Below are positions 8,354 to 17,091 of a stretch of DNA of 64,000 nt, in pieces. Positions within the stretch are counted from its first letter, which is position 1; each line of letters begins with the position of its first letter. The stretch comes from Acerihabitans sp047324305 (GTDB lineage Bacteria > Pseudomonadota > Gammaproteobacteria > Enterobacterales > Enterobacteriaceae), in assembly GCF_047324305.1 (NCBI RefSeq), contig NZ_CP178740.1:4154001-4218000 (forward strand), written 5' to 3'. The position numbers were made by a program, and so were the translations under genes. The notes beneath the pieces were generated by a model. The model did no database searches, was not told the origin of the DNA, and saw nothing but the letters and a program-made list of their open reading frames with translations.

Positions 8354-9505
8354 ATGACCATCCCTCCCGAGTATCAGGACCTGGCGCAACAGATCCAGGA
8401 CTTTCGCCACCACCTGCACCGGCATCCCGAACTGTCCAACCAGGAATTTGAAACCACCGCGAAAATCCGCGCCGCGCTCGAGCGTGAGGGCATCCGCATT
8501 CTCGACTTGCCGTTAAAAACCGGCCTGGTGGCGGAAATCGGCGGCCTGCAGCCCGGCCCGCTGGTAGTACTGCGCGCCGATATCGACGCGTTGCCAATCA
8601 ACGAGGAATCCGGCGTCGAGTACACCTCCGAAAACCCCGGCGTGATGCATGCCTGCGGCCATGATTTTCATAGTTCGGCCGCACTCGGCGCCGCCATCCT
8701 GCTCAAGCGCCGGGAGGAGGGATTACAGGGCAGGGTGCGCGTGCTGTTCCAGGCGGCGGAAGAAACCGGCCTGGGTGCGCCGGATCTGATTGCCACCGGC
8801 GCGCTGGACGACGCCGCGGTCATTTTCGGCATCCATAACGATCCCACCCTGCCGGTGGGCGTGGTGGGCGGCAAGGACGGCGCGCTGACGGCGGGCGTGG
8901 ACAGGTTCGAGATCAAGATCGCCGCCAAAGGCTCCCATGCCGCCAAGCCGCACGAGGGCAACGATCCCATTATTATCCTCGGCCAGCTGATTGGCGCGGT
9001 GCAAACCCTGATCAGCCGCAACGTGCCGTCCAACAACAATGCCGTGGTATCCATCACCCAGGTCCACAGCGGCAGCACATGGAATGTGATCCCGGATACC
9101 GCCTATATCGAGGGCACGGTGCGGACTTTCAGCCAGGACGTGCGCGATCTTATCGAGCAGCGCTTCCGCCAGCTGGTGCAAGGCATCGCCGAGGCCTATG
9201 GGGCGCAGCTGGAATTTTTATGGCACGCCGGGCCGCCGTCGGTAGTGAATACGCCGGAATGGGTGGCCTTTGCCCTGGAACAGGCCACCGAGACCGGCTT
9301 TGAGGCAAGGCGCGTCGACGCCAGCCCCATCGGCGAGGATTTCGCCTTTTACCAGCAGAAACTGCCCGGCACCTTCATGATGGTCGGATCCGGCGGCCCC
9401 CATGCGCTGCACCACCCGAAATTTCGCGTGGACGATCGCGCTTTATTCCCCACCGCCCGTTATCTTGCGCGCCTGGCCGGCGAAGCGCTGAAGTCGCTGG
9501 CGTAG
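8354..9505 (+). CDS. M20D-family amidohydrolase / N-acyl amino acid deacylase (YxeP-like)
   Basis: A 383-residue zinc amidohydrolase of the hippurate hydrolase / N-acetyl-amino acid deacetylase family. Metal-binding blocks include MHACGHDFH (98-106), the catalytic glutamate pair AAEETG (135-139) and a late PIGEDFAFYQQ block. An AGTAA stretch stands just before the ATG. In the yxe pathway YxeP deacetylates N-acetylcysteine formed after C-S cleavage, so this enzyme pairs with the GNAT at 5395. Its stop codon is followed one base later by the start of the MmgE/PrpD gene. N-acyl specificity is inferred. Confidence 0.89.
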   Translation: MTIPPEYQDLAQQIQDFRHHLHRHPELSNQEFETTAKIRAALEREGIRILDLPLKTGLVAEIGGLQPGPLVVLRADIDALPINEESGVEYTSENPGVMHACGHDFHSSAALGAAILLKRREEGLQGRVRVLFQAAEETGLGAPDLIATGALDDAAVIFGIHNDPTLPVGVVGGKDGALTAGVDRFEIKIAAKGSHAAKPHEGNDPIIILGQLIGAVQTLISRNVPSNNNAVVSITQVHSGSTWNVIPDTAYIEGTVRTFSQDVRDLIEQRFRQLVQGIAEAYGAQLEFLWHAGPPSVVNTPEWVAFALEQATETGFEARRVDASPIGEDFAFYQQKLPGTFMMVGSGGPHALHHPKFRVDDRALFPTARYLARLAGEALKSLA

Positions 9506-9506
9506 C

Positions 9507-10853
9507 ATGAGCGAAACGCTCACCCGGCGGCTGGCGACGCTTATCGCCGACACCCGGCCAGACGAAACGGCGCGGGGAAAATCCCGGGCCGGAGTGCTCG
9601 ACTATCTGGCGGTGACCCTCCCGGTGCTGCTTGGCCGCGTGGCTGACAGCGGCCTGGTTTGCCTGCGCCGGGTCTATGACGGCCGGGATGCGCGCACGCG
9701 GGCGCTGCTGCTGGGTTATGCCGGCCATGCGCTGGACTATGATGATTTTCACCCCGATTTTCGTGGCCATCCCAGCACCGTGATCCTGCCGGCGCTGTTC
9801 GCCCTGGCCGCAGAGCATCCGACGGTCGGCGCCGCGAGGTTTCTCGACGCCTATACCGTCGGGGTGGAAGCGGCGGGGCGGCTGGGATTGGCCGCCGGCC
9901 GCCGGCATTACGCCATGGGTTTTCACAGCACCGGCACCCTGGGCACGCTGGCGGCAACGGCGGCGGCGGCGCGGCTGGTGAAGGCCGACGCCGGTGCGAC
10001 GGCGGTGATGCTGGGCATTGCCGCCACTCAAGCCAGCGGGCTGCGCGCGCAGACCGGCTCCGCAGCGAAACCCTTGCATGCCGGACTGGCGGCGCAGGCC
10101 GCGGTGGCCGCTTGCCAGCTCGCGTTGGCGGGGTTTTCCGGACAGCCTGACGGGATTATCGAGGATTTTCTGGCGGCCAGCTGTGGCGGCCAGCAGGATC
10201 CGGACCTGTTGACCGACCGTTGGGGCGAACCTTGGCGCATTGTCACTCCCGGGCTGGAGTTCAAGCCGTATGCCGCCTGCAGCGGTACCCACAGCGCCGC
10301 CGATGCGGCGCGCCGGTTACGCCGGCAGTGGCTGGACAGCGGCCATACCCTCGACGCGCTGCTGGATAGGCTTGATCATATCGAGGTGGCGTTTCCGCCG
10401 GGCGGCGATCTCGCGCCCTCGGTGCGCCGGCCCCGTAACGGTATGGAAGCGCGCTTCAGCCTGGAATACGTTATTGCCGCCGGCCTGTTGCTTGATGATC
10501 TTACCCTTGCGGAATTTGCCGAAGGGCCGGTGAATCCGGCGATTTCGGCGCTGGCGCAGCGGGTCAGCCGCTGTCCCGACCCACTGGCGCCTCCCGATGA
10601 GCTGGACCCCTCCGCCCGTTTCCATCAGGTGACGCTATTTTTCCATCACGATGCGCCGCTGCGTTGTAAGGTGACGCGCCGGGAGAGCCTGTCCCATCCG
10701 GTGGACCTGTCGCATAAGCTGCGGCGCTGCCTGGCGGGTGAAACGGACGCGACGATCGACGCCATCGAAAGCCTGAGCCGCCTGGATTCACCCTCGGCGC
10801 TGTCCCGACTGGGAACGTTACTCCTGTCGGCGCTTCATCAGCCCCGCCGATAG
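9507..10853 (+). CDS. MmgE/PrpD family protein (YxeQ-like)
   Basis: A 448-residue member of the MmgE/PrpD family, whose known enzymes include 2-methylcitrate dehydratase and cis-aconitate-handling proteins. Typical blocks are GYAGHALDYDDFHPDFRGHP, a GFHSTGTLG segment (MGFHSTGTLGTLAATAAAAR) and FKPYAACSGTHSAADAA. The gene follows the deacylase with no real gap and is the last of the plus-strand run. A family member also closes the Bacillus yxe operon, where its reaction is uncertain. Here it might act on a succinate- or methylsuccinate-type moiety, but nothing in the sequence proves that. Confidence 0.88.
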   Translation: MSETLTRRLATLIADTRPDETARGKSRAGVLDYLAVTLPVLLGRVADSGLVCLRRVYDGRDARTRALLLGYAGHALDYDDFHPDFRGHPSTVILPALFALAAEHPTVGAARFLDAYTVGVEAAGRLGLAAGRRHYAMGFHSTGTLGTLAATAAAARLVKADAGATAVMLGIAATQASGLRAQTGSAAKPLHAGLAAQAAVAACQLALAGFSGQPDGIIEDFLAASCGGQQDPDLLTDRWGEPWRIVTPGLEFKPYAACSGTHSAADAARRLRRQWLDSGHTLDALLDRLDHIEVAFPPGGDLAPSVRRPRNGMEARFSLEYVIAAGLLLDDLTLAEFAEGPVNPAISALAQRVSRCPDPLAPPDELDPSARFHQVTLFFHHDAPLRCKVTRRESLSHPVDLSHKLRRCLAGETDATIDAIESLSRLDSPSALSRLGTLLLSALHQPRR

Positions 10854-10968
10854 ACGCGCTTTACGCTTGACTCATCCCGCCGACCTCCGCGTTTCACTTG
10901 CGCGCCACGGCCGCTCCCTGCCCGCCGCGCCCCGGCACGCTTAATGATGTCCGTGCCGCAATCGATGC

Positions 10969-13293
10969 TTACCCACCGCTGCTTTCCGGCCGACGTGACA
11001 CCGCGACCGGCGGCTCAAAGACCCTGACTTCCGGCGCCTCGCCCGCAAAACGGCCGACGCGCACCACGGTAATCTGACCGGCGCAGCCCTGGCTGAGCGA
11101 AGAGGTGCCGATGTCCAGCGTCAGCACATTGGGATTGCCATGGCGGCAGACGGGTCTCTCCGCCAACGGATCCACCGGATCGTACCAGGCGCCGGTCGGC
11201 AACTGTACCACCCCCGGCATAATACGCGCGCTCACCTCAGCGCTAGCCAGCACCGTGCCGCGGCCGTTGACCAGCTCAACCACGTCGCCGGTGGTTATGC
11301 CGAGGCGCCGCGCGTCGTCAGGATTCAGGCAACATATCTCGCGCCCGCCGCGTTTGCGGCTGACGCTGTACTGTCCGAAATCAAGCTGGCTGTGCAGACG
11401 CGATTCGGGCTGGTTGGCAATCAGATAAAAAGGATGCTGTTCGTCGGGCCGTTGTTGCGGCTCAAGCCACACCGGATGTCCCGGACAGTCCGCATAACCA
11501 AAGCCGGCGATGGTCTGGGAGAAAATCTCGATTTTGCCGCTCGGGGTCGGCAGCGGATTGCGCTCCGGATCCTGGCGAAATGCCCGCAGCAGCCGGCCTC
11601 CATCCCGATCCTGCGGCAGTTCCAGGATGCCCTGCTGCCAGAAGGTGGCAAAATCAGGCACGCTGACGTCACGTTCACGCAGACGTTCACGCATCTGCTG
11701 ATAGAGATGCGCCAGCCATTCTCGGGCGCTGCGTCCCTCGGTAAACGCCGCTTCCCCGCCGAGCCGCCGAGCCAGTTCGGTAAAAATGGCGTAATCATCC
11801 TTCGCTTCGCCGTAAGGCGTGGCCGCCTGCTGCATGGCAACCAGATACCGGTCCGTCGGTGCGCCGCCGATGTCTTCCCGCTCCAGCGTCATGGTGGCGG
11901 GCAGCACGATATCGGCATGACGCGCCGTTGCCGTCCAGGCGGTCTCATGCACGATCAGTGTATCAAGCCGGCAAAACGCCCGGCGCAGGCGCGCCAAGTC
12001 CTGATGGTGATGGAACGGATTGCCGCCCGCCCAATAGGCTAGCCGGATGGTCGGATAGGTAAGATGACGCCCGTTGTAAACGAATTTTTCACCGGGATGC
12101 AGCAGCATATCGGCCACGCGCGCCACCGGGATAAACCGGTCGATACCGTTTTTACCCTGCGGCAGCGCCGGGAATGCCACCTGGTTGTGGTGCTTGCCGT
12201 AATGGCCCAGCGCGCCCAGCGCATAAGCGTAGCCCCCGCCCGGCAGTCCCGGCTGCCCCAACGACGCCGCCAGCACGAGCCCGAGCCATACCGGCTGCTC
12301 GCCGTGCTCCGCCCGCTGCAGCGAGTGCGCCACGGTCACCATCACCCTGCGTCCATGTAACTGGGCCGCCAGCGCGTCGATACGCGCTGCGGGGATGCCG
12401 CAGATGGGCGCCGCCCAGGCGGCATCGCGGACCTGTCCGTCCACGTCGCCGCGGATATAGGCCACCAGCTTTTCCCAACCGACGCAGTAACGTGCCAGGA
12501 ACGCCGCATCAATCCACTGGCGGTTTGCCAATATGTGCAGCAGCGCGAGGATCAGCGCCGCGTCGGTGCCGGGACGTATCGGCAGCCACTCACCCCGGGC
12601 CTCGGCGGGCAGATCGCTTTCCAGCGGGCTGACCGAGATAAAAGTTGCGCCGCGCCGCGCCGCCTGGTCTATAAAACCGCGCTCAGTGTGTTCGCTCATC
12701 CCGCCGCTGGCCACCTGGGAGTTTTTTAACGCCAGGCCGCCGAAGGAGATCATGACCTCGGTGTGCTGCGCGATTTCCTGCCAACTGACGCCGCGGCGGG
12801 CGATTTCGTTGATATCGCCGATGATATGCGGCAGCAGGACAGACGACGCGCCGGAGCTATAGCTGTTGACCGAGCGGACGTAACCGCCGAGCGTGGTATT
12901 AAGGAAACGATGCACTTGGCTTTGGGCGTGATGAAAGCGTCCGGCGCTGGACCAGCCGTAGGAACCGCCAAATATCGCCTCCGGTCCGGATACACCCGCT
13001 ACCCGTTGCAACTCGGCGGCCACCCGCTCATAGGCCTCCGGCCAGCTCAGGGCGACATACTCGTCCGCGCCCCGGCGGTTATCGGGGCCCGGGCCCTGTT
13101 CCAGCCAACCGCGCCGCACCATTGGACCCGCGATACGCGCCTGATGGCTGAGGGCGTTGGCCATGTTCTGCAGCAGCGGGCTGGGATCGGGATCGCCGCT
13201 GAACGGGGTAATGACCAGCCGGTCATCCTGCCAGCGGGCGGTGAAAGCCCCCCAATGGGAGCTGTGGGTTTTGTGATGGGTCGAGGTCATCAT
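10969..13293 (-). CDS. BisC/TorZ-like molybdopterin S- or N-oxide reductase (cytoplasmic)
   Basis: A molybdenum bis-MGD enzyme of about 774 residues, the size of biotin sulfoxide reductase BisC. It has GGSYGWSSAGRFHHAQ, the YSSGA block whose Ser147 aligns with the molybdenum-ligating serine of DMSO reductases, WAGGNPFHHHQD, ADIVLPATMTLERED and the C-terminal molydopterin-binding region with QPESRLHSQLDFG. There is no twin-arginine signal after the ATG at 13293 (a second ATG follows immediately), so it should be cytoplasmic. The open frame extends further upstream into the ATPase gene, but that part is not family-like. It ends an operon with an amino acid importer, which suggests an imported sulfoxide such as methionine sulfoxide or an S-alkylcysteine sulfoxide. 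The substrate is not provable here. Confidence 0.86.
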   Translation of the reverse strand: MMTSTHHKTHSSHWGAFTARWQDDRLVITPFSGDPDPSPLLQNMANALSHQARIAGPMVRRGWLEQGPGPDNRRGADEYVALSWPEAYERVAAELQRVAGVSGPEAIFGGSYGWSSAGRFHHAQSQVHRFLNTTLGGYVRSVNSYSSGASSVLLPHIIGDINEIARRGVSWQEIAQHTEVMISFGGLALKNSQVASGGMSEHTERGFIDQAARRGATFISVSPLESDLPAEARGEWLPIRPGTDAALILALLHILANRQWIDAAFLARYCVGWEKLVAYIRGDVDGQVRDAAWAAPICGIPAARIDALAAQLHGRRVMVTVAHSLQRAEHGEQPVWLGLVLAASLGQPGLPGGGYAYALGALGHYGKHHNQVAFPALPQGKNGIDRFIPVARVADMLLHPGEKFVYNGRHLTYPTIRLAYWAGGNPFHHHQDLARLRRAFCRLDTLIVHETAWTATARHADIVLPATMTLEREDIGGAPTDRYLVAMQQAATPYGEAKDDYAIFTELARRLGGEAAFTEGRSAREWLAHLYQQMRERLRERDVSVPDFATFWQQGILELPQDRDGGRLLRAFRQDPERNPLPTPSGKIEIFSQTIAGFGYADCPGHPVWLEPQQRPDEQHPFYLIANQPESRLHSQLDFGQYSVSRKRGGREICCLNPDDARRLGITTGDVVELVNGRGTVLASAEVSARIMPGVVQLPTGAWYDPVDPLAERPVCRHGNPNVLTLDIGTSSLSQGCAGQITVVRVGRFAGEAPEVRVFEPPVAVSRRPESSGG

Positions 13294-13324
13294 GGGTATC
13301 CAGGTGAAATAGCAAGCCCGTGAT

Positions 13325-14086
13325 TTACAGCACGGTTGCCAGAAAGTGCCGCACGCGATGATTTTGCGGATCGTCCAGCACACGGTTCGCCGGACCGGCG
13401 GCGATAATTTTACCTTCTTCCATAAAAACGACGTTATCCGCCACTTCACGCGCGAAACCAATTTCGTGGGTAACAATTACCATGGTGATGCCTGAGTGCG
13501 CCAGCGCTTTAATCACCTGCAGCACTTCTCCCACCAGCTCCGGATCCAGCGCCGATGTCGGCTCATCAAACAGCAGAACCGCCGGATCCATTGCCAGCGC
13601 ACGGGCAATGGCGACGCGTTGCTGCTGCCCACCGGAAAGCTGCTGCGGCCAGTCGTTTTCCCGTTCGGCCAGCCCGACCTGCCGCAATAGCAGCCGCGCC
13701 TTGCTGGTAGCCTGCTGGCGGCTCAGTTTTTTCACCAGCATGGGCGCATCGATGATGTTCTGCAGCACCGTGCGGTGCGAAAAGAGGTTAAATTGCTGGA
13801 ACACCATGCCGATCCGGCTGCGCTGAAGCGCAATCTCGCGGCTGCCTAATTCATGGAGCGCCTGTCCTTTCTGCCGGTAGCCCACCAGTTCTCCGCCGAT
13901 AAGAATGGTACCGCCATCAAGCTTTTCCAGATGGTTGATGCACCGCAGCAGGGTAGATTTGCCGGATCCGGACGGCCCGAGGATCACCGTCACCGAGCCG
14001 GCGGGAATCTCGAGGGTAACATTATCGAGGATCGTGTTGCCGGAAAAGCGTTTGGTGACTTTGCGCAGGGTGATAGTCTCAGCCAT
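13325..14086 (-). CDS. Polar amino acid ABC transporter ATP-binding protein
   Basis: A 253-residue GlnQ-type ATPase with Walker A GPSGSGKST, Q-loop VFQQFNLF, signature LSGGQQQRV, Walker B LLFDEPTSALDP and the switch motif IVTHEIGFA. Its start overlaps the end of the permease gene by eight bases, so the two are translationally coupled. It lies 31 bases upstream of the BisC-like reductase. It is distinct in sequence from the ATPase at 7479, so the two flanking operons carry separate importers. Confidence 0.93.
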   Translation of the reverse strand: MAETITLRKVTKRFSGNTILDNVTLEIPAGSVTVILGPSGSGKSTLLRCINHLEKLDGGTILIGGELVGYRQKGQALHELGSREIALQRSRIGMVFQQFNLFSHRTVLQNIIDAPMLVKKLSRQQATSKARLLLRQVGLAERENDWPQQLSGGQQQRVAIARALAMDPAVLLFDEPTSALDPELVGEVLQVIKALAHSGITMVIVTHEIGFAREVADNVVFMEEGKIIAAGPANRVLDDPQNHRVRHFLATVL

Positions 14087-15005
14087 TGTTTAGCCTCCCG
14101 ATCTTCAGGCTATAAAACAACAGATTGCGTTTCGCCCGATCCTGGCTTGGCTGGCGGATAACGCTGCGGCTAAAATAACGCTCAACGTAATACTGGCCCA
14201 CCGACAGGACCGAGGTCATCAGCAGATACCACAGCGTCGCCACCAGCAACAGCGGGATTACCTGGTAGGTGCGCTGGTAGATAATTTGCGCCGAGAACAG
14301 CACATCCTGCAGCGCGATCACCGAGACCACCGCGGTGGTCTTCAACTGGCCGATAATTTCGTTGCCGGCCGGCGGCAAAATGGCCCGCATCGCCTGCGGC
14401 AAGATGGTGTGGCGAAAGATCTGCGCCGGGCGATAGCCCAGCGCCCGCGCCGCTTCCAGTTGGCCATGCCCGACGCTTTGGATCCCTGCGCGCACGATTT
14501 CCGCGGCATAGGCGGACTGGTGCATCACCAGCGCGATCACCGCCGCGCTGAACGGGCTTATCAGGGTGTTGGCGTCGGCGCTCCACAGCGCGCCGACGCC
14601 GGGCAGGGCCAGGGAAATCTTGGGATAGAGCGCGGCGATATTGTACCAGAGGAACAGCTGTACCAGCATCGGCACGCCGCGAAAGAACCAGGTATAAGCC
14701 CAGCTTACCGCCACCAGCAGCGGATTGGACGAAAGGCGCATCAGCGCCAGCACGGTGCCGAAGGCAAAACCGAACAAGACTGAAATGACGGTCAGTTGCA
14801 GCGTCATCAGCACGCCGCGCAGGATGGATTCCTCGGTAAAGCTCCCGATAATAGTCTGCCACTCGAAGCGGGGATTGGACATCATAGAATGGATGGCGGC
14901 GCACAGCAGGAGCAGCACGAAAAACGCGCTGACCCAGCGGCCGTAATAGCGTTTGCCGACGATCCTCAGCTCATCGGCTTCGGTTTCCTGCGGTGTACTG
15001 TTCAT
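14079..15005 (-). CDS. Polar amino acid ABC transporter permease
   Basis: A permease of about 308 residues, longer than usual because of an N-terminal cytoplasmic extension before the first membrane helix. Family marks are WFFRGVPMLVQLFLWY and the EAA loop HGQLEAARALGYRPAQIF followed by RHTILPQAMRAILPPAGNE. I place the start at the ATG 15003-15005, which overlaps the TGA of the binding-protein gene (ATGA). The upstream in-frame extension of 19 residues is part of that gene's 3' end. It should import the ligand of the binding protein at 15002-15898. Confidence 0.9.
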   Translation of the reverse strand: MNSTPQETEADELRIVGKRYYGRWVSAFFVLLLLCAAIHSMMSNPRFEWQTIIGSFTEESILRGVLMTLQLTVISVLFGFAFGTVLALMRLSSNPLLVAVSWAYTWFFRGVPMLVQLFLWYNIAALYPKISLALPGVGALWSADANTLISPFSAAVIALVMHQSAYAAEIVRAGIQSVGHGQLEAARALGYRPAQIFRHTILPQAMRAILPPAGNEIIGQLKTTAVVSVIALQDVLFSAQIIYQRTYQVIPLLLVATLWYLLMTSVLSVGQYYVERYFSRSVIRQPSQDRAKRNLLFYSLKIGRLNNG

Positions 15006-15898
15006 TGGAATATCTCTTCGTTTCGTTTTGCTTCTTTCACGGCGCCATAGCCGATCCCCCAACGATCGAGGATTTTTTGATAGCTGCCGTCCTGGATAAG
15101 GGAATTGAGCGCGGCCTGCACCGGTTCTTCCAACGGCGACTGTTTGGGGAAAGCGATGGAAACCGGCGCGTCATCCACGCTGATCTCGCCGCTCATGGCC
15201 AGCGCTTTCACCAGGTTGACCTGCCAGGTGAGTCCTTCGTAAGGGCCGAAAAACAGCGGCACGCGCCCGCTGACCACGGCCTGCACCCCGGCGGGGCGGT
15301 CTGGGAACACCGCGATGTTAATCGGCGGTTTGCCCTGCTCCACGCACTGTTTGCTGGCGGCGTCGAGACGGGTCAGCTGGGTAGTGCCGGCCCCGCCGCC
15401 GACCTGTTTGCCGCACACCGCCAATAACGAGGTAAAAGGGGCGACATTGGCGTCTTTACGGGAAATAACCCCGAGCCGGGAAGCGTTGTAATAGCCGATA
15501 AAATCAATTTGCTGCAAGCGCGTCTTGGTGGCGTTGATATTGGACAGCGCCACGTCATACCGGCCCGACTTCAGCCCGGGAATAATGTTGTCGAACCCGC
15601 CGGTATCCTGCCAGTGCACCGTCACGCCCAGCCGTTCGGCAACGGCGTTCATGATATCGATTTCACGTCCCGCCAGCGTGCGGTTGTCTTCCTGGAAAAA
15701 AGTAGTGGGCGGCGTATTGGGGTTGGTGCCGGCAATAATATAGCCCCGGGTCACAATATCGGCGGGCAGTTTATTTTTCAGCCTTTCATCGCTCTTGACG
15801 TGAAACGAACTGGCCGTGGGAACATTCTGCTCGGCCGCCCAGGCGTTATGCGCGCCCGCCATCATGAAAAGCGATATAAAACCATGGGATAACTTCAT
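15002..15898 (-). CDS. ABC transporter periplasmic amino-acid binding protein
   Basis: A secreted SBP_bac_3 protein of 298 residues starting at the ATG 15896-15898, with signal MKLSHGFISLFMMAGAHNAWA and likely cleavage after AWA. It lacks a lipobox, unlike the two lipoproteins of the neighbouring cluster. Typical blocks are AGREIDIMNAVAERLGV, LKSGRYDVALSNINATKTR and QVGGGAGTTQLTRLD. A purine-rich GAGAGAAG precedes the start. It heads the operon binding protein, permease, ATPase, BisC-like reductase. The ligand is unknown; an oxidised sulfur amino acid would fit the reductase. Confidence 0.88.
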   Translation of the reverse strand: MKLSHGFISLFMMAGAHNAWAAEQNVPTASSFHVKSDERLKNKLPADIVTRGYIIAGTNPNTPPTTFFQEDNRTLAGREIDIMNAVAERLGVTVHWQDTGGFDNIIPGLKSGRYDVALSNINATKTRLQQIDFIGYYNASRLGVISRKDANVAPFTSLLAVCGKQVGGGAGTTQLTRLDAASKQCVEQGKPPINIAVFPDRPAGVQAVVSGRVPLFFGPYEGLTWQVNLVKALAMSGEISVDDAPVSIAFPKQSPLEEPVQAALNSLIQDGSYQKILDRWGIGYGAVKEAKRNEEIFQ

Positions 15899-16189
15899 TA
15901 AAGGCTTCTCTCCAGATGAAATATGACAAAGGGGCCTGCGTGCAGACCTTAGATAGATAAACATTCAAATTAGATAAAGGCGGAAGCGGTCAGGGCGCTT
16001 AGGCAAACGTCGGTCTGGCAACGGTTTCGGCATATTGTCCACTCATTAATAGATTGTCATGGAATACCGACGACCTTCACAAGTGACAAAATTCGCTAAG
16101 CTTATAAGAAATTTTGGAATGACCCGCGCCGGGAACGGTGATTGCGCCCCTGAGGCCGGGCCGTGTGACCCTACCCCAATAATGAGCGG
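15899..16189. promoter_or_regulatory. Upstream region of the binding-protein/BisC-like operon
   Basis: Nearly 300 bases without a supported gene. It must contain the promoter of the minus-strand operon that starts at 15898. I see AT-rich patches near 15940-15980 and 16040-16110 but no operator I can name. The right end runs into kinase-gene remnants, so some sequence here may be debris. Confidence 0.35.
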
Positions 16190-16505
16190 AGCAAAGTCGG
16201 GGGGCAGGTCAATTCTTTCTCGCCACATGCGTTAGAATGCCTGGAATATGTCGATGTGATCACTCCGAATAAAACCGAGGCCTCACCGCTTTCCGGCAGC
16301 GATGTACAGGATTTGACCAGTGCCAAAGAAGCCGTGCAACGCATTGTCAAGCAGGGTGCGCAGCGGGTGATTATCACCATGGGGCCGCTGCTGCTTGATG
16401 CGGGCCAGTTCCAGCAACCGGGACACCACCGGCGCGGGTGACGCTTTTAACGGCGCGTTTGCGGCAGCATTGGCCCGCGGCGAGTCGGTGGTGCAAGGAG
16501 AATGA
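16190..16505 (+). pseudogene. PfkB/ribokinase-type sugar kinase remnant
   Basis: Two pieces of one kinase family are readable in different frames. The first, from about 16190 to 16385, gives CLEYVDVITPNKTEAS and SAKEAVQRIVKQGAQRVIITMG, matching the middle of ribokinase-like PfkB enzymes. The second, ending at the TGA 16503-16505, gives DTTGAGDAFNGAFAAALARG, the anion-hole and catalytic-aspartate motif that normally sits further along the protein. A frameshift between them (about 16385-16425), loss of the N-terminal half and loss of the usual C-terminus make it non-functional. The next remnant begins one base after its stop, so this once was an operon with a DapA-family gene. Confidence 0.82.
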
Positions 16506-16506
16506 G

Positions 16507-16707
16507 ATGACTAAAATTGGAGGTATTGTGCCGGTTATGTTGACTCCCTTTACCCCCGATAACCACATTGACTATGACGGCCTGGCGCGCCTGATTGACT
16601 GGTATCTGGAGAAAGGCGTCGATGCATTATTCGCGGTGTGTCAGTCGAGCGAAATGCACTTCCTCAGTCTGGATGCGCGGGCGGAACTGGCACGATCCGT
16701 GGGGTGA
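16507..16707 (+). pseudogene. DapA/NanA-family aldolase fragment (N-terminus only)
   Basis: From the ATG at 16507, preceded by AAGGAGA, the reading gives MTKIGGIVPVMLTPFTPDNH, then YDGLARLIDWYLEKGVDALF and CQSSEMHFLSLDARAELA, the first strand and helices of dihydrodipicolinate synthase-family aldolases and lyases. After about 62 residues it loses similarity and ends at a TGA near 16705, against about 300 residues for a complete enzyme. The catalytic lysine and tyrosine are missing. The break joins directly to PntA sequence, indicating a deletion with its left end inside this gene. Confidence 0.82.
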
Positions 16708-17048
16708 CGGTGGTTAAACTCGGCGAGATTACATGGCCGGCGCCGCCCATCGAGGTCTCTGCGCAGCCGGCGAAGCCCCTGCCGGCAGCCATCGTTAAAC
16801 CCTTGGCTAAGCCGATTGCGCCCTGGGAAAAATACGTTCTGCTGGTGGTAGGAATAGTGCTGTTTGGTCGGCTGGCCAACGTGGCGCCGCAGGCGTTCTT
16901 GTCGCATTTTACCGTATTCGCGCTGGCGTGCGTGGTGGGCGATTATGTGGTTTGGAACGTCAGCCATGCGCTGCATACGCCCTTGATGTCGGTAACCAAC
17001 GCTATTTCCGGGATCATCGTGGTGGGGGCGTTGCTGCAGATGGGTCAC
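16698..17048 (+). pseudogene. pntA fragment (NAD(P) transhydrogenase alpha subunit, C-terminal part)
   Basis: In the frame open from 16638, the sequence from about 16698 reads GEITWPAPPIEVSAQPAKP, then WEKYVLLVVGIVLFGRLANV and HFTVFALACVVGDYVVWNVS followed by HALHTPLMSVTNAISGIIVV, which is the linker and first membrane helices of PntA. The NAD-binding domains before it and the last helices after ALLQMGH are absent. Both ends are abrupt: the left joins a DapA-family fragment, the right gives unrelated sequence up to the hosA gene. It cannot make a functional transhydrogenase, so an intact pntAB must lie elsewhere if the host has it. Confidence 0.88.
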
Positions 17049-17091
17049 CGCGGCCGCGGTTGGCGCGCCGTTCCCGCAGCGCCGGTCCGCC

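Noticed and set aside
9375..10292. 305-codon minus-strand frame opposite the MmgE/PrpD gene
   Set aside because: Arg/Gln/Gly-rich shadow typical of GC-rich coding DNA; the plus frame is the family-like one.
11140..12042. Long plus-strand frame opposite the BisC-like gene
   Set aside because: GC-rich shadow frame; the minus strand encodes a clear molybdoenzyme.
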